A DNA stretch of 64,000 bases from Paenibacillus sp. PK3_47 (lineage in GTDB: Bacteria; Bacillota; Bacilli; Paenibacillales; Paenibacillaceae), in assembly GCF_023520895.1 (NCBI RefSeq), contig NZ_CP026029.1:124001-188000 (forward strand), written 5' to 3'. The translations under genes and the position numbers were made by a program. The notes under the pieces were generated by a model that saw nothing but the letters and a program-made list of their open reading frames with translations, had not been told where the DNA came from and searched no databases. Below, piece by piece: positions 7,737-16,430 of the stretch; positions within the stretch are counted from its first letter, which is position 1, and every line of letters begins with the position of its first letter.

Positions 7737-8545
7737 TATTTCTTCACTCCCAGCTCAGTCGTCCGTTTGACCGCTGCCCGTACACTTCTTTGCAGTCCGG
7801 CCGCAAAGTCACTGTTGTTCAGCTCGTAGAGCCCGTGCATGCCGACACCGCCCGGTGAATTGTTAATGTCGAGCAGCTGCCGCGGATGCAGTCCGGTCTG
7901 CCGCAGCATGGCTACCGCACCCAGCATATTCTCCAGCGCTACCTCCCAGGCCTGTTCGCGCGGCAGTCCGGCAAGTACACCGGCATCGACAAAAGATTCA
8001 ATGAAATAATAGATATAATTGGGCCCGGCTACACCGAAGCCAGTAAAGATGTCGATGTAGGGCTCCTCCAGATACTGGACTTTTCCGAATCCCAGCAGGA
8101 AATCCTCCACTTGATCCCGGGTCGCATGCGCATTAAGAGTTACACCGCTATAACCGTATCCCGTATCGGTAAGCGTATTGGGAATGACCCGGATAATCGG
8201 ACGCTCCCCGCCAAAATAACCGCCTAACTGCTCAATCGTTACCCCTGCCACAATCGATACAATAGCTGCAGCAGATGGCGCAAATTGCTGTACATTTTGT
8301 CCGACGGCTTGCAAATCATCCTGTGGACGGACGGCAATCACAATCAGGTCTGCTGCAGACAATCCCTGCTCAACTGCACGCCCTGTATCTATACCATACT
8401 TTGTATTTAACAGCTGAAGACGCGCTTCGTTAACATCCGCTACACTGATCTGGTCCGGCGTCAGGGTCCCACCTGCAATACATGCACGGATCATGGCTTC
8501 CGCCATCTGTCCTCCGCCGATAAAATGGATTTTTTGCCCTTTCAC
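7736..8545 (-). CDS. Pyrroline-5-carboxylate reductase-like (ProC/ComER family)
   Basis: 269 residues with a Rossmann fold: FIGGGQMAEAMIRA at the N-terminus (GxGxMA NADPH loop), VIAVRPQD, the VSIVAGVTIEQL block and a C-terminal dimerisation helix with INNSPGGVGMHG, which corresponds to the proline-family TSPGGTT motif. The key Thr-rich part is changed, so the substrate may not be pyrroline-5-carboxylate; related Bacillota paralogues include ComER. I prefer the GTG at 8545 because AAGGAG lies eight bases before it, whereas the upstream GTG at 8554 falls inside that site. Its operon position suggests reduction of an imino or cyclic amino acid intermediate. Confidence 0.8.
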   Translation of the reverse strand: MKGQKIHFIGGGQMAEAMIRACIAGGTLTPDQISVADVNEARLQLLNTKYGIDTGRAVEQGLSAADLIVIAVRPQDDLQAVGQNVQQFAPSAAAIVSIVAGVTIEQLGGYFGGERPIIRVIPNTLTDTGYGYSGVTLNAHATRDQVEDFLLGFGKVQYLEEPYIDIFTGFGVAGPNYIYYFIESFVDAGVLAGLPREQAWEVALENMLGAVAMLRQTGLHPRQLLDINNSPGGVGMHGLYELNNSDFAAGLQRSVRAAVKRTTELGVKK

Positions 8546-8562
8546 TGCATTCACTCCTTATC

Positions 8563-9399
8563 TTAGTTGTTATCCCATGCTTCCGGCAGAATGAAGCCGT
8601 CATATTTCTCCAGCCCGGTGATGTATTCTTCGAACTCTTTGGATTCATAAGCGGCCTTCAAGTCCTTGGCCCACTGAGTGTTTTCATCCTTTTTGTTAAC
8701 AGATACGATAATTCTGTGCTGCATCGGCGTATTCTCAATCTTCAGTGCATCCGTAATTTTGTGGTCAGGTGAATTGGCAATGTAATTTCCGTTTACAACA
8801 CCATAATCGACGTCCTGCAGGGAGACCAGAATTTGCGCCGGGTCCAGAATTTTGATATCAATATTGAACTTGTCCGCTTCCATGCTGTTAATGTTGAAAT
8901 CCGCTACGCCCGCACCTTCTTTGATCTTGATCCAGCCCAGTTCCTCAAGAATACGCAGTGCGCGCTCCTGGTTGACGGGGTCGTTAGGCACAGCTACTGT
9001 AGTACCGTCTTTTACATCGTCCAATGTGGTATGATTTACAGAATAAAGGCCTTGCGGAGCACCCGGAACATAAGCAATCCCTGTCATATCTGCATCAATT
9101 TCTTCATTAATAGCTTCCATATAGGCTGTACTCTGGAAAATACTTGCGTCAATAGAACCTTCCTTCATCGCCGGATTGACCTGCATGTTTTGCGAGAAAG
9201 TTTTGATATCGACGGTATAGCCCTTCTCTTCCAAAATAGGCAGAATGGATTGACGGAATTGCTCCTCATAAGTTCCAACGCCGAACCCGACGGTAATTTC
9301 CTTCTTGTCTCCTGAGCTTTCTGCTGCATTATTGCCGTTACCGCAGGCGCTAAGCACCGCCATAACCCCAATCAGCAACACTACCATGAACTTTTTCAT
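8563..9399 (-). CDS. metQ: MetQ-type substrate-binding lipoprotein
   Basis: Lipid-anchored binding protein of the MetNIQ ABC importer (NlpA family), 278 residues. Lipobox LSAC (C19 with this start), then ITVGFGVGTYEEQFRQSILPILEEKGY, an NlpA opening, and blocks such as VAVPNDPVNQERAL and GVVNGNYI typical of the family. AGGAG lies nine bases before ATG 9399; the in-frame ATG at 9408 directly abuts that site. The ligand may be methionine or a derivative: the operon partners (deacylase, methyltransferase) argue for a modified amino acid. Confidence 0.9.
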   Translation of the reverse strand: MKKFMVVLLIGVMAVLSACGNGNNAAESSGDKKEITVGFGVGTYEEQFRQSILPILEEKGYTVDIKTFSQNMQVNPAMKEGSIDASIFQSTAYMEAINEEIDADMTGIAYVPGAPQGLYSVNHTTLDDVKDGTTVAVPNDPVNQERALRILEELGWIKIKEGAGVADFNINSMEADKFNIDIKILDPAQILVSLQDVDYGVVNGNYIANSPDHKITDALKIENTPMQHRIIVSVNKKDENTQWAKDLKAAYESKEFEEYITGLEKYDGFILPEAWDNN

Positions 9400-9411
9400 C
9401 ACCTTCATCTC

Positions 9412-10431
9412 CTATTCGGTTACTATGTTTTTAAATTGTTCTAAGGCCTCATCTGTAACATTTAAGGGGATCGCACAGTTTGGCGATAGAATAAACGGCT
9501 GATTGTTCATTACCGACAAAGCTTCCCTGGCCTGCTGCTGAATTTGCTTGATGTCATTGACTGCAAACAGTCCATGATCCACTCCGCCGACTTTGGTCGC
9601 TTTGAGATTGGCTTCAAGGCCCGGATTGCCTTCGGCTATCGTATCCCAGCTGATTCCGTCAATACGGTAATCATTGAATTTCTCCGGCTGTGAATAAGCT
9701 CCGCATGTATGTAAAATATTTTTGCCGTAGCTTGCGGCTTCCAGCACAATGGAATCATAAGGCCGGGACAGCTCGTCAAACATCGCTGCATCAAATAATC
9801 CCGGATGTGCCGTACCTGTCACCGCATAGAACAAACCGTCTGAACCCGCCTTCTGCAGCTCCTGTACATAATCCGCTAACGTTAATGAAATGGCATGAAG
9901 CGCATGATGTGCGGCTGCCCGGTGTTCTTTGAACAAAGAATCCAGAGTCACCGGCTGCTCAATGCCGAACACGGTTTTCGTTACATAAGCGGAGCGCCCT
10001 AGAATAAACAGCAGCACGGTTAACGGTGAAAATACCGTCTGGATCAGCGGCGTATCAGGCAGCCCTTGACGGATTTTGCGTACCGCCTCCAGATGCTCCT
10101 GCAAAGATGCCGTTTCTGCTGCCTTTTTTACTTCGAGATCCCACAAATTTTCAGCTTTCGGGATCACCGTCGTCTTCTGTCTGGGAAACACAGTCTGGTA
10201 ATCTGCAAAATCATACTGGTTGCCCCAGGCTTCAGCCAGGTAGGTTGCCCGCGGGTTAATTTTGACCCAGTCCCAGTCGTATTTTTGCGTAAAAGAAATC
10301 GTTGTCGCCGCCAAATCCTCCGCATTCTGTTCCTTGTCAATAAAATGGCGCCATCCGCTGACAATCGGGCGGTCTGCAAGCTCCCCGGATAACAGAGCTC
10401 TAAACCGGTCCTGCTTACTCCATTCACTCAT
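9412..10431 (-). CDS. UroD-fold zinc methyltransferase (MtaA/CmuA-like), not a decarboxylase
   Basis: 339 residues with the uroporphyrinogen decarboxylase fold (PF01208). It carries H241-T-C243 (LHTCGAY) and C319 (SPNCAIP), the HxC-x75-C zinc site known from corrinoid-dependent methyltransferases such as MtaA and MtbA, where the Cys-Cys spacing is about 77. Zinc there activates a thiol for methyl transfer. No corrinoid protein gene is visible in the window. The gene lies between metI and metQ, three bases before metQ, and has AGGAGG eight bases before its ATG. Likely cytoplasmic. Reaction inferred: methyl transfer to or from a thiol, perhaps in use of the imported compound. Confidence 0.82.
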   Translation of the reverse strand: MSEWSKQDRFRALLSGELADRPIVSGWRHFIDKEQNAEDLAATTISFTQKYDWDWVKINPRATYLAEAWGNQYDFADYQTVFPRQKTTVIPKAENLWDLEVKKAAETASLQEHLEAVRKIRQGLPDTPLIQTVFSPLTVLLFILGRSAYVTKTVFGIEQPVTLDSLFKEHRAAAHHALHAISLTLADYVQELQKAGSDGLFYAVTGTAHPGLFDAAMFDELSRPYDSIVLEAASYGKNILHTCGAYSQPEKFNDYRIDGISWDTIAEGNPGLEANLKATKVGGVDHGLFAVNDIKQIQQQAREALSVMNNQPFILSPNCAIPLNVTDEALEQFKNIVTE

Positions 10432-10460
10432 CTGGCTGTCCTCCTTGGTATGTGTGATAA

Positions 10461-11120
10461 CTAATAGCGGCGGATTTTCCGCGCCAGTGTGTTGCCTAAA
10501 GACTGAATTCCCTGTACCAGAATGATCAGAATGATTACGGTCGCTACAACAACTACAGTGTCAAAACGCTGGTATCCGTAGACAATCGCCAAATCCCCGA
10601 CCCCGCCTCCGCCTACCGTCCCGGCCATCGCAGTGGCTCCAATTAACCCGATCGTGGCAGTGGTAAGCGACAGAATCAGTGATCCGACCGCTTCGGGCAG
10701 CAGAAAGTACCATATCACTTGAAAAGGAGTAGCTCCCATCGCTTCAGCGGCTTCCATGATTCCCGGATTGACTTCCAGCAGTGAGTTCTCTACCAGCCGT
10801 CCTATGTAAGGGGCGATATAGATAATCAGCGGTACAATTGCGGCACTGGTTCCAATCGATGTATGGACAATCCAGCGTGTAAACGGAATGATCGCCACCA
10901 GCAGAATGATAAACGGCAGTGAACGGACAACGTTGATGATTGGATTGAGAAGGGTATAGGTCACCTTGCTCTCCAATACACCGCCCGGCCGGGTGATGAC
11001 CAGCAAAATTCCGATCGGCACCCCAAGCAGGGAACCGAACAGCAGGGATACCCCGACCATTTGAAAGGTTTCTATGATGGCCTGCATAAACTGCTCACCG
11101 GTTACTGTGGTCGAGAACAT
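10461..11120 (-). CDS. metI: MetI-type ABC transporter permease
   Basis: 219 residues, about five membrane helices (for example VSLLFGSLLGVPIGILLVI and LILSLTTATIGLIGATAMAG), with the permease coupling-loop region EAAEAMGATPFQVIWYFLLPEA. Length and sequence match MetI/MetP. GAGGAGG is nine bases before ATG 11120, and the gene overlaps the end of metN by 26 bases. It forms the membrane channel of the importer with MetN and MetQ. Confidence 0.92.
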   Translation of the reverse strand: MFSTTVTGEQFMQAIIETFQMVGVSLLFGSLLGVPIGILLVITRPGGVLESKVTYTLLNPIINVVRSLPFIILLVAIIPFTRWIVHTSIGTSAAIVPLIIYIAPYIGRLVENSLLEVNPGIMEAAEAMGATPFQVIWYFLLPEAVGSLILSLTTATIGLIGATAMAGTVGGGGVGDLAIVYGYQRFDTVVVVATVIILIILVQGIQSLGNTLARKIRRY

Positions 11121-12138
11121 ACGATTCTACCTCCTCTACGCCTACTTCATGACTTTTCAGGAAAGACAATGCCTTGTTCATCTCTGCTGCTTCACCTTTT
11201 AATTGAATGATCATGGTCCCCAGCGTGATCTCCTGAATTTCCGTCATATTTGCGAACAAAATATTGACCTTAACCTCACTGGAACGGATCAGTTCATATA
11301 AAATAGGTTCAGATGCGCTTTCCCCGACAAAATGAAGTTTGTACAGCCGGCCTCCGTGTTCTGCATTGACGGTCTTTTGCACGCTTGAGGTCATGCTGTT
11401 CTGAATCACCGTTTTTACAAAATTCTTCGTCGTCTCGTGCTTGGGGTGACCGAATACATCCAGCACACTTCCCTGCTCGATAATCCGGCCCTCTTCCATC
11501 ACCGCTACCTTATTGCAAATCTCCTGAATGACAGACATCTCATGCGTGATAATCATCACCGTAATGTTGTATTCCGCATTGATCCGTTTCAGCAGCTGCA
11601 GGATGGATTGTGTCGTCTGCGGGTCCAGGGCTGAAGTTGCTTCGTCACACAATAGAATTGAGGGATTTGAGGCCAGCGCTCTGGCAATTCCGACACGCTG
11701 CTTCTGTCCGCCGGATAATTCACTCGGATAGCTGCCGGCCTTGTCGCTAAGTCCAACGAATTCGAGCAGCTCCAGCACCCGTTTGCGGATTTCCGCTTTA
11801 TTTTTCTTCAGCAGCACCAGGGGAATGGCCACATTATCAAAGATTTTTTTGGATTCCAGCAGGTTAAAATGCTGAAAGATCATGCCGATGTTCTTCTTCG
11901 CCGCCCGCAGCTCTTTGTCGTTGTATTCACCCAAATCCCGGCCGGCTACCAGCACCTGGCCTTGGGTGGGTCTTTCCAGATAATTGACCAGCCGGATTAA
12001 TGTACTTTTCCCCGCACCGCTATAGCCGATGACACCGAAGATATCCCCTTTTTCAACCTTAAGGCTGATCCCCTTCAGCGCATCTATCGTGATCCCTTTG
12101 CGGGTGAAGGTCTTGTGCACATTTCTTAATTCAATCAT
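11095..12138 (-). CDS. metN: MetN-type ABC transporter ATPase
   Basis: About 347 residues. Walker A GYSGAGKST, Q-loop FQHFNLL, signature LSGGQKQRVGIARAL, Walker B ILLCDEATSALD, H-loop ITHE. A C-terminal NIL domain (about 265-345, YKLHFVGES onward) is the regulatory amino-acid-binding domain typical of methionine importers. The start MIELRNVHKTF at 12138 has GGGGA six bases upstream; ATG 12144 is an equal alternative. A 21-base gap follows the M20 gene. Confidence 0.92.
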   Translation of the reverse strand: MIELRNVHKTFTRKGITIDALKGISLKVEKGDIFGVIGYSGAGKSTLIRLVNYLERPTQGQVLVAGRDLGEYNDKELRAAKKNIGMIFQHFNLLESKKIFDNVAIPLVLLKKNKAEIRKRVLELLEFVGLSDKAGSYPSELSGGQKQRVGIARALASNPSILLCDEATSALDPQTTQSILQLLKRINAEYNITVMIITHEMSVIQEICNKVAVMEEGRIIEQGSVLDVFGHPKHETTKNFVKTVIQNSMTSSVQKTVNAEHGGRLYKLHFVGESASEPILYELIRSSEVKVNILFANMTEIQEITLGTMIIQLKGEAAEMNKALSFLKSHEVGVEEVESYVLDHSNR

Positions 12139-12174
12139 GTTCATTCCCCACAATCCTTTATGTAGATTTAAGAA

Positions 12175-13344
12175 TCAGGATTCAGCTGTCTCCTGCAGCT
12201 TTCTTAATGCCTTCTCTGCCAATAATGCAAAATATTCAGCGGCAGGCAGGATCGCAGCCTCATCAACGTCAAATCGGGGGTGGTGCAGCGGATGATTCGG
12301 GCCTGCCCCGATATTTACAAAAGCACCCGGTATCTGCTGCAGATAAAAGGAGAAATCTTCGCCCCCCATTTGCGGCGGGATATCATGCACCTCGTAACCT
12401 GCCTGTGAGGCCACCTTTTTGGTAAAATCCGCCCATTCCCCATGATTAACCGTTGCCGGAGGTCCCGGATACCAGTGCAGTTTCGCCTCCGCTCCGGCTG
12501 CTGCCGCAATGCCTTCAATAATCCGGGTCATCTGAACCGGGATGTTCCGTCGGATCTCTTCATTGTAGGTGCGCACCGTACCTTCAAGTTCAACGGTCTC
12601 CGGCAGCACATTCCAGGTGAAGCCTCCGTTGATCCGGGTGACGCTCAGCACCACCGGCTCCAGCGTAGTATTTTGGCGGCTGACGACGGTTTGCAGCATC
12701 GTAATCATTTGCGCCGCGGTCACAATGGTGTCAACGCCATTCTCGGGGGTAGCCGCATGGGCACCCACGCCCTTTACCGTAATTTCGAACCGGTCTACGC
12801 CTGCCGTCAATGCTCCTGTCCGGGTTCCAAAAGATCCCGTAGGCAGCTCCGGCGAATTATGCAGTCCGAAGATGACATCCACATCCTTGAGACCACCGGA
12901 TGCCAGTACACTTTCCGCCCCATGACCTGTTTCCTCCGCCGGCTGGAACAATACTCTGATTCTTCCCGGAAGTTCATGCTCGCGTTCTTTGAGTAAAAGT
13001 GCAGCTCCCAAAATGACAGCGGTATGGAAGTCGTGACCGCAGGCATGCATTTTTCCCGGGATCACAGAGGCAAAAGGCAGCTCTGTCTGCTCTTCAATCG
13101 GCAGTGCGTCGATATCACAGCGGATAGCGGCAACTGGCCCGCTGCCTTGCCCAATCTCGGCCATCAATCCGGTCGCCAAAGGGATATCAAGAATCCGGAT
13201 GCCGGCCTGTGCCAGCCATTCACGCAGCTTCTTGGTCGTTCTGAACTCTTCGTAGCTAAGCTCCGGTTCGCGGTGCAGGTTCCTTCGGACCTCTATCAGC
13301 CGGTCAGCTAAAGTCTGGTCACGCTCATTAAGTGAACTACTCAT
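12175..13344 (-). CDS. M20-family amidohydrolase / N-acyl amino acid deacylase
   Basis: 389 residues of the M20D peptidase family (hippurate hydrolase, N-acetyl amino acid deacetylase, IAA-amide hydrolase type). Metal ligands are visible in MHACGHDFHTA, PAEETGHGAE and GGEDFSFY; a lid domain with GVGAHAATPENGVDTI interrupts the catalytic domain. It probably removes an acyl group from an imported N-acyl amino acid in the cytoplasm. AAAGGAG lies nine bases before the ATG. It is the second gene of the operon, directly after the GntR regulator, so substrate entry by MetNIQ followed by deacylation is a natural reading. Confidence 0.88.
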   Translation of the reverse strand: MSSSLNERDQTLADRLIEVRRNLHREPELSYEEFRTTKKLREWLAQAGIRILDIPLATGLMAEIGQGSGPVAAIRCDIDALPIEEQTELPFASVIPGKMHACGHDFHTAVILGAALLLKEREHELPGRIRVLFQPAEETGHGAESVLASGGLKDVDVIFGLHNSPELPTGSFGTRTGALTAGVDRFEITVKGVGAHAATPENGVDTIVTAAQMITMLQTVVSRQNTTLEPVVLSVTRINGGFTWNVLPETVELEGTVRTYNEEIRRNIPVQMTRIIEGIAAAAGAEAKLHWYPGPPATVNHGEWADFTKKVASQAGYEVHDIPPQMGGEDFSFYLQQIPGAFVNIGAGPNHPLHHPRFDVDEAAILPAAEYFALLAEKALRKLQETAES

Positions 13345-13373
13345 TGAAGTTATCTCCTTTCGGGTGCCGAAGG

Positions 13374-14045
13374 TTATCCTTGTACGGTTACATCAATGCC
13401 TTTGATCCGTTCAAGTGCAGTAGACAGACTGTTCAAGATATGGTCCTTCATAGCCTGCTCTGCGCCGTCTTCGTTCTTGTCAGCAATCATCTGCAGAATA
13501 TAGTTATGCTCTTCATCCGCCTGTGTGGTCCAATCCCCGTGCAGGGAGACGTAACGGCAGTAGCGGAGCGAACGGTCTCTCAATTGATTCAGCACTTTCT
13601 CAAAGGTCTTCAGTCCGCTTATTTCCGACAAGTAATCATGGAATTCAAAGCCGTAGGATACAAAGTTCTGATTATCACCCAGCTGAAAAGAATGCTTGAT
13701 CTGTTCCATCATCACCGTTAACCTCTGAATATCTCTCGCGGTAGCGTTCCTGGCTGCATTTCTGGCGATATGGCCTTCAAGCATGCTGCGGATTTGAAAA
13801 ATTTCTTCCACCTCTGAAAGGGTGAGCGGAGCTACCTTCAATCTTCCGTTCGGCTGGCGGACGAGAAAATCCTCATTCTCCAGTCTCTGAATGGCTTCTC
13901 TCAGCGGTGTACGGCTCACTCCCAGCAGGGCCGCCAAATTTTCTTCATTGACCGGCTGATTAGGCTCAAGCTCGCTGTCTATTATTTTTTGCTTCAAGGC
14001 ATAGTAGGTATTGTCCTTGGACAGCCTTCGTGATCGCATCTCCAT
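13374..14045 (-). CDS. FadR/FCD-type GntR transcriptional regulator
   Basis: 223 residues from ATG 14045. Winged helix with LAALLGVSRTPLREAIQRLENEDFL at about 30-60, then a helical FCD effector domain with metal-ligand-like EFHDYLSEIS and DEEHNYILQMI. The in-frame ATG at 14201 would add 52 residues spanning the AT-rich operator region, and GAGGAG lies ten bases before 14045, so the shorter form is preferred. The palindrome at 14101 is probably its own operator. It leads the eight-gene operon and likely responds to an acidic metabolite of the pathway. Confidence 0.88.
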   Translation of the reverse strand: MEMRSRRLSKDNTYYALKQKIIDSELEPNQPVNEENLAALLGVSRTPLREAIQRLENEDFLVRQPNGRLKVAPLTLSEVEEIFQIRSMLEGHIARNAARNATARDIQRLTVMMEQIKHSFQLGDNQNFVSYGFEFHDYLSEISGLKTFEKVLNQLRDRSLRYCRYVSLHGDWTTQADEEHNYILQMIADKNEDGAEQAMKDHILNSLSTALERIKGIDVTVQG

Positions 14046-14100
14046 CTCTGTAATGCTCCTCGTCGATGTTTTTTTAGGCAGGTCGAAAAAATATTTGTAT

Positions 14101-14114
14101 AATTGTATACAATT
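14101..14114. promoter_or_regulatory. Palindromic GntR operator
   Basis: AATTGTATACAATT is a perfect 14-bp palindrome 56 bp upstream of the GntR start, of the TTGTATACAA kind bound by FadR-subfamily regulators. A cre-like sequence (TCTAAACGCTTTCC, 12 of 14 positions on the minus strand) lies further up at 14275-14288. Confidence 0.65.
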
Positions 14115-14315
14115 ATTATTTTTAAATTTAAAATAGATGTATTCATCCAGTATTTGAAAGCTCATTTGGAAACTTTTCTCTGCTATCCAAGCTTTTTTCA
14201 TACTATAATCCTATTATTCTCACTAGTCAAGTATGTTTTATAGGGGAATACTAGAAAGACATGAATCTGACAATTCTAAACGCTTTCCAGGCAGCACATA
14301 AAACGGCAGCAGCGC

Positions 14316-14349
14316 AAAAAAGCTCCTGTGGAATCACAGAAGCTTTTTC
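14316..14349. terminator. Terminator after the secreted protein gene
   Basis: AGCTCCTGTG-GAAT-CACAGAAGCT stem flanked by runs of A and T on either side, able to act in both directions. It directly follows the gene ending at 14360. Confidence 0.75.
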
Positions 14350-14359
14350 AGCAGAGCAT

Positions 14360-15295
14360 TTACTTTTCTGCAGGAGCATTGCTCTTTAAAAAATCAGTTA
14401 CAGCCTGAGTATTTTTATCGCCGTTTTTCTCCAGAAGGATCAGAAATTCGTCCAGCTGTGTCAGCAAAGGGCTGGCTTCGATCTCTTCCGGTCCTGCTTC
14501 CGACAGTGAGTTCTCATAAGCGATGGCTGCCGCCTCACTCATCAGCTTCGTTGTGTTATCGAACAGCGGTGTGTTTTGGGTTCCGTAAAATACATACATT
14601 TTGGCCGTCCTAAAGGATTCTTTTATAGCAGCTGTACGGTTGGAATTCTGGTAATTTTTCAAAAATGCTTCATACTGCACTGCCCGCTCCAAGACCTGGT
14701 ACCAGTCAATCCGCAATGTCCCATTCACCGCAGACGGCTCTTCCGACTCGGCAGCCATCAGATCCATGTAGGTTTGCAGATCTTTGCTAATGTACGGTTT
14801 GAACACTTTGAAGCTTTTGTACTGGATAACCGGATAAAACAGCCTGCCGTCCGTCTCCAGCTTATAATCCATTGCCGTCAAATCCTGCAGGACCACACGG
14901 GTCTCATACTGCTTCACTTTGGAACGGGCCAGCACCATGGGCATGCCTGAAGTATAGATGCTTTTGATGTCCTTTTGAATAGCTGGTGTGTTCATTCGTT
15001 TGCTTGCTGTGGGCAGATAGGCTTTCAGGGCATTTTCCAGGTGCAATACCGCCACGTTGGCCTCAGCAGGAGTCATGTCACCAATCCGGTTGATTAAGGT
15101 AGCCTGGGCCAGACTCAGAGAGGTCGGCTTCTTCACCCTCTGCTCAAATAAATTAAATGCGGGCGTCGGCTTGGCCACCGCTGCTGCTTCTGTCCTCCCC
15201 CCCAAGGGGGCGAATACGGTTAAACTGGCACCGCTGAAGAGCAGCACTGAGCCGAGAACGGCAGCTACACTTTTCGTCAACGTTCCTCTATACAT
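14360..15295 (-). CDS. Secreted protein of unknown function
   Basis: 311 residues. A signal peptide (MYRGTLTKSVAAVLGSVLLFSG...) ends near a run of Ala at about 36-40. The mature part is mainly helical and polar, with no cysteine and no motif I recognise. AAAGGAG lies eight bases before the ATG. It has its own terminator and is 35 bases after the DUF4240 gene, so the two may be co-transcribed. Confidence 0.7.
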   Translation of the reverse strand: MYRGTLTKSVAAVLGSVLLFSGASLTVFAPLGGRTEAAAVAKPTPAFNLFEQRVKKPTSLSLAQATLINRIGDMTPAEANVAVLHLENALKAYLPTASKRMNTPAIQKDIKSIYTSGMPMVLARSKVKQYETRVVLQDLTAMDYKLETDGRLFYPVIQYKSFKVFKPYISKDLQTYMDLMAAESEEPSAVNGTLRIDWYQVLERAVQYEAFLKNYQNSNRTAAIKESFRTAKMYVFYGTQNTPLFDNTTKLMSEAAAIAYENSLSEAGPEEIEASPLLTQLDEFLILLEKNGDKNTQAVTDFLKSNAPAEK

Positions 15296-15330
15296 GCGGA
15301 CACTCCTTTAAATAATGATCAAATCATTTC

Positions 15331-15888
15331 TTAGCCCAGCGGCTCCTCGCCGAATCTGGCCCATAGTACCGGATACCTTTCTTCCAGGTCATCCTCTTCC
15401 CAGTCAAACTCAATATTCTTAGGTTTAAATTGATAGCCCCGGGCTTCCAGTTCATCTAAAAACGCGATGTTCATGTCATTGTCATACTCGAATGACCCTG
15501 TTCTTGAATAGGTATATGCGTCTGTAGCAACCGACAGCATCTCTTCCAATTCGGGGTACACATCATTTTCCTGCAGGACTTCTTCAGACAAATATTCTGC
15601 GAGATATTCAGGATCATTCAGGACCCGGTTGTAAACATCCTCTCCCTGCGCGATTAACCAGCCCCTGAAATAATCAAATCCGTCATCTGAACAGCCTCCC
15701 AGCAGTACATAAGCTGCTCCCCATATGGCGGAGGTGTAGGACTGCTCCATTTTATTGATAAATTCAATTTCGAACCGGGCAATCTCATCTACGCTTGCCT
15801 TTGCTAATGTTTCGGTTAACCACTCAACCTGCTCTTTGCCATGCTGTCTGGATTGCTCTATAAGTTTCCAGAAAGAATTAGATGCCAT
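15331..15888 (-). CDS. DUF4240 protein
   Basis: 185 residues, acidic and helical. The pattern FWKLIEQSRQ...FEIEFINKMEQSYTSAIWGAAYVLLGGCSDDGFDYFRGWLIAQGEDVYN is the DUF4240 signature (PF14024), a family sometimes found near toxin or immunity loci but of unproven role. GGAGG lies nine bases before ATG. No secretion signal. Confidence 0.82.
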   Translation of the reverse strand: MASNSFWKLIEQSRQHGKEQVEWLTETLAKASVDEIARFEIEFINKMEQSYTSAIWGAAYVLLGGCSDDGFDYFRGWLIAQGEDVYNRVLNDPEYLAEYLSEEVLQENDVYPELEEMLSVATDAYTYSRTGSFEYDNDMNIAFLDELEARGYQFKPKNIEFDWEEDDLEERYPVLWARFGEEPLG

Positions 15889-16099
15889 TGTGGAAAACCT
15901 CCAGTTTTATATTGAGTGTCTGCTATCCCACAAACAAATCCGTTTCCTCAACCATCTCATTTCCATATTTTACAACACCGGTTATAGTTTATCATGGAGT
16001 TACAGGAAGCGCTAATATTCTTAAACAAACGGAGCGGGATCAAATGACTCCTAAAGCAGACGGTTCAGACGCCGAAAGTCCTTCGGGACCTTGGCCAGC

Positions 16100-16286
16100 T
16101 TAGTTGGAATTCCTCCACCTAATCTTGTCCTTTTTCATCATTTATAAGATTTAATAGGAAATTCTCCATCTATCCGGGCTGATATTGCCCTTTTGAGACT
16201 CAACCAGCCTATTTAAGTGGAGTTTTTCCAGTATGGATTGTAAAACAGGGATTTTGCGGAGGATTAAATGGAGAAATTCCACTTAG
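16100..16286. repeat. Four-palindrome intergenic element, family II copy C (187 bp)
   Basis: Four 23-nt imperfect palindromes with arms like TTAGTTGGA/TCCACCTAA start at 16100, 16151, 16213 and 16264, spacings 51, 62 and 51. The first two read TTGGAATTCCTCC, the last two are inverted (GGAGTTTTTCCA, GGAGAAATTCCA). Sequence is unrelated to family I but the architecture is nearly the same. The gap between the DUF4240 promoter side and the dehydrogenase gene holds nothing else. Confidence 0.85.
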
Positions 16287-16379
16287 GTGGATCTGTACGA
16301 CCTGTACTCGCTCCTTGAAACCATTTTCCATAATAGGGCTAATCAACAAGCCTGCAGAAAATACAAAAGAGAGCCTTTA

Positions 16380-16397
16380 TGCCGCCTGCAGGCGGCA
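16380..16397 (-). terminator. Terminator-like palindrome after the alcohol dehydrogenase gene
   Basis: TGCCGCCTGCAGGCGGCA is a perfect 18-bp palindrome 34 bp past the stop. The downstream T tract is weak (TAAAGGCTCTCTTTTG on the minus strand). Confidence 0.45.
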
Positions 16398-16430
16398 CTC
16401 CAGCTCCCCTTCCTAACCTATTCCTAAACC

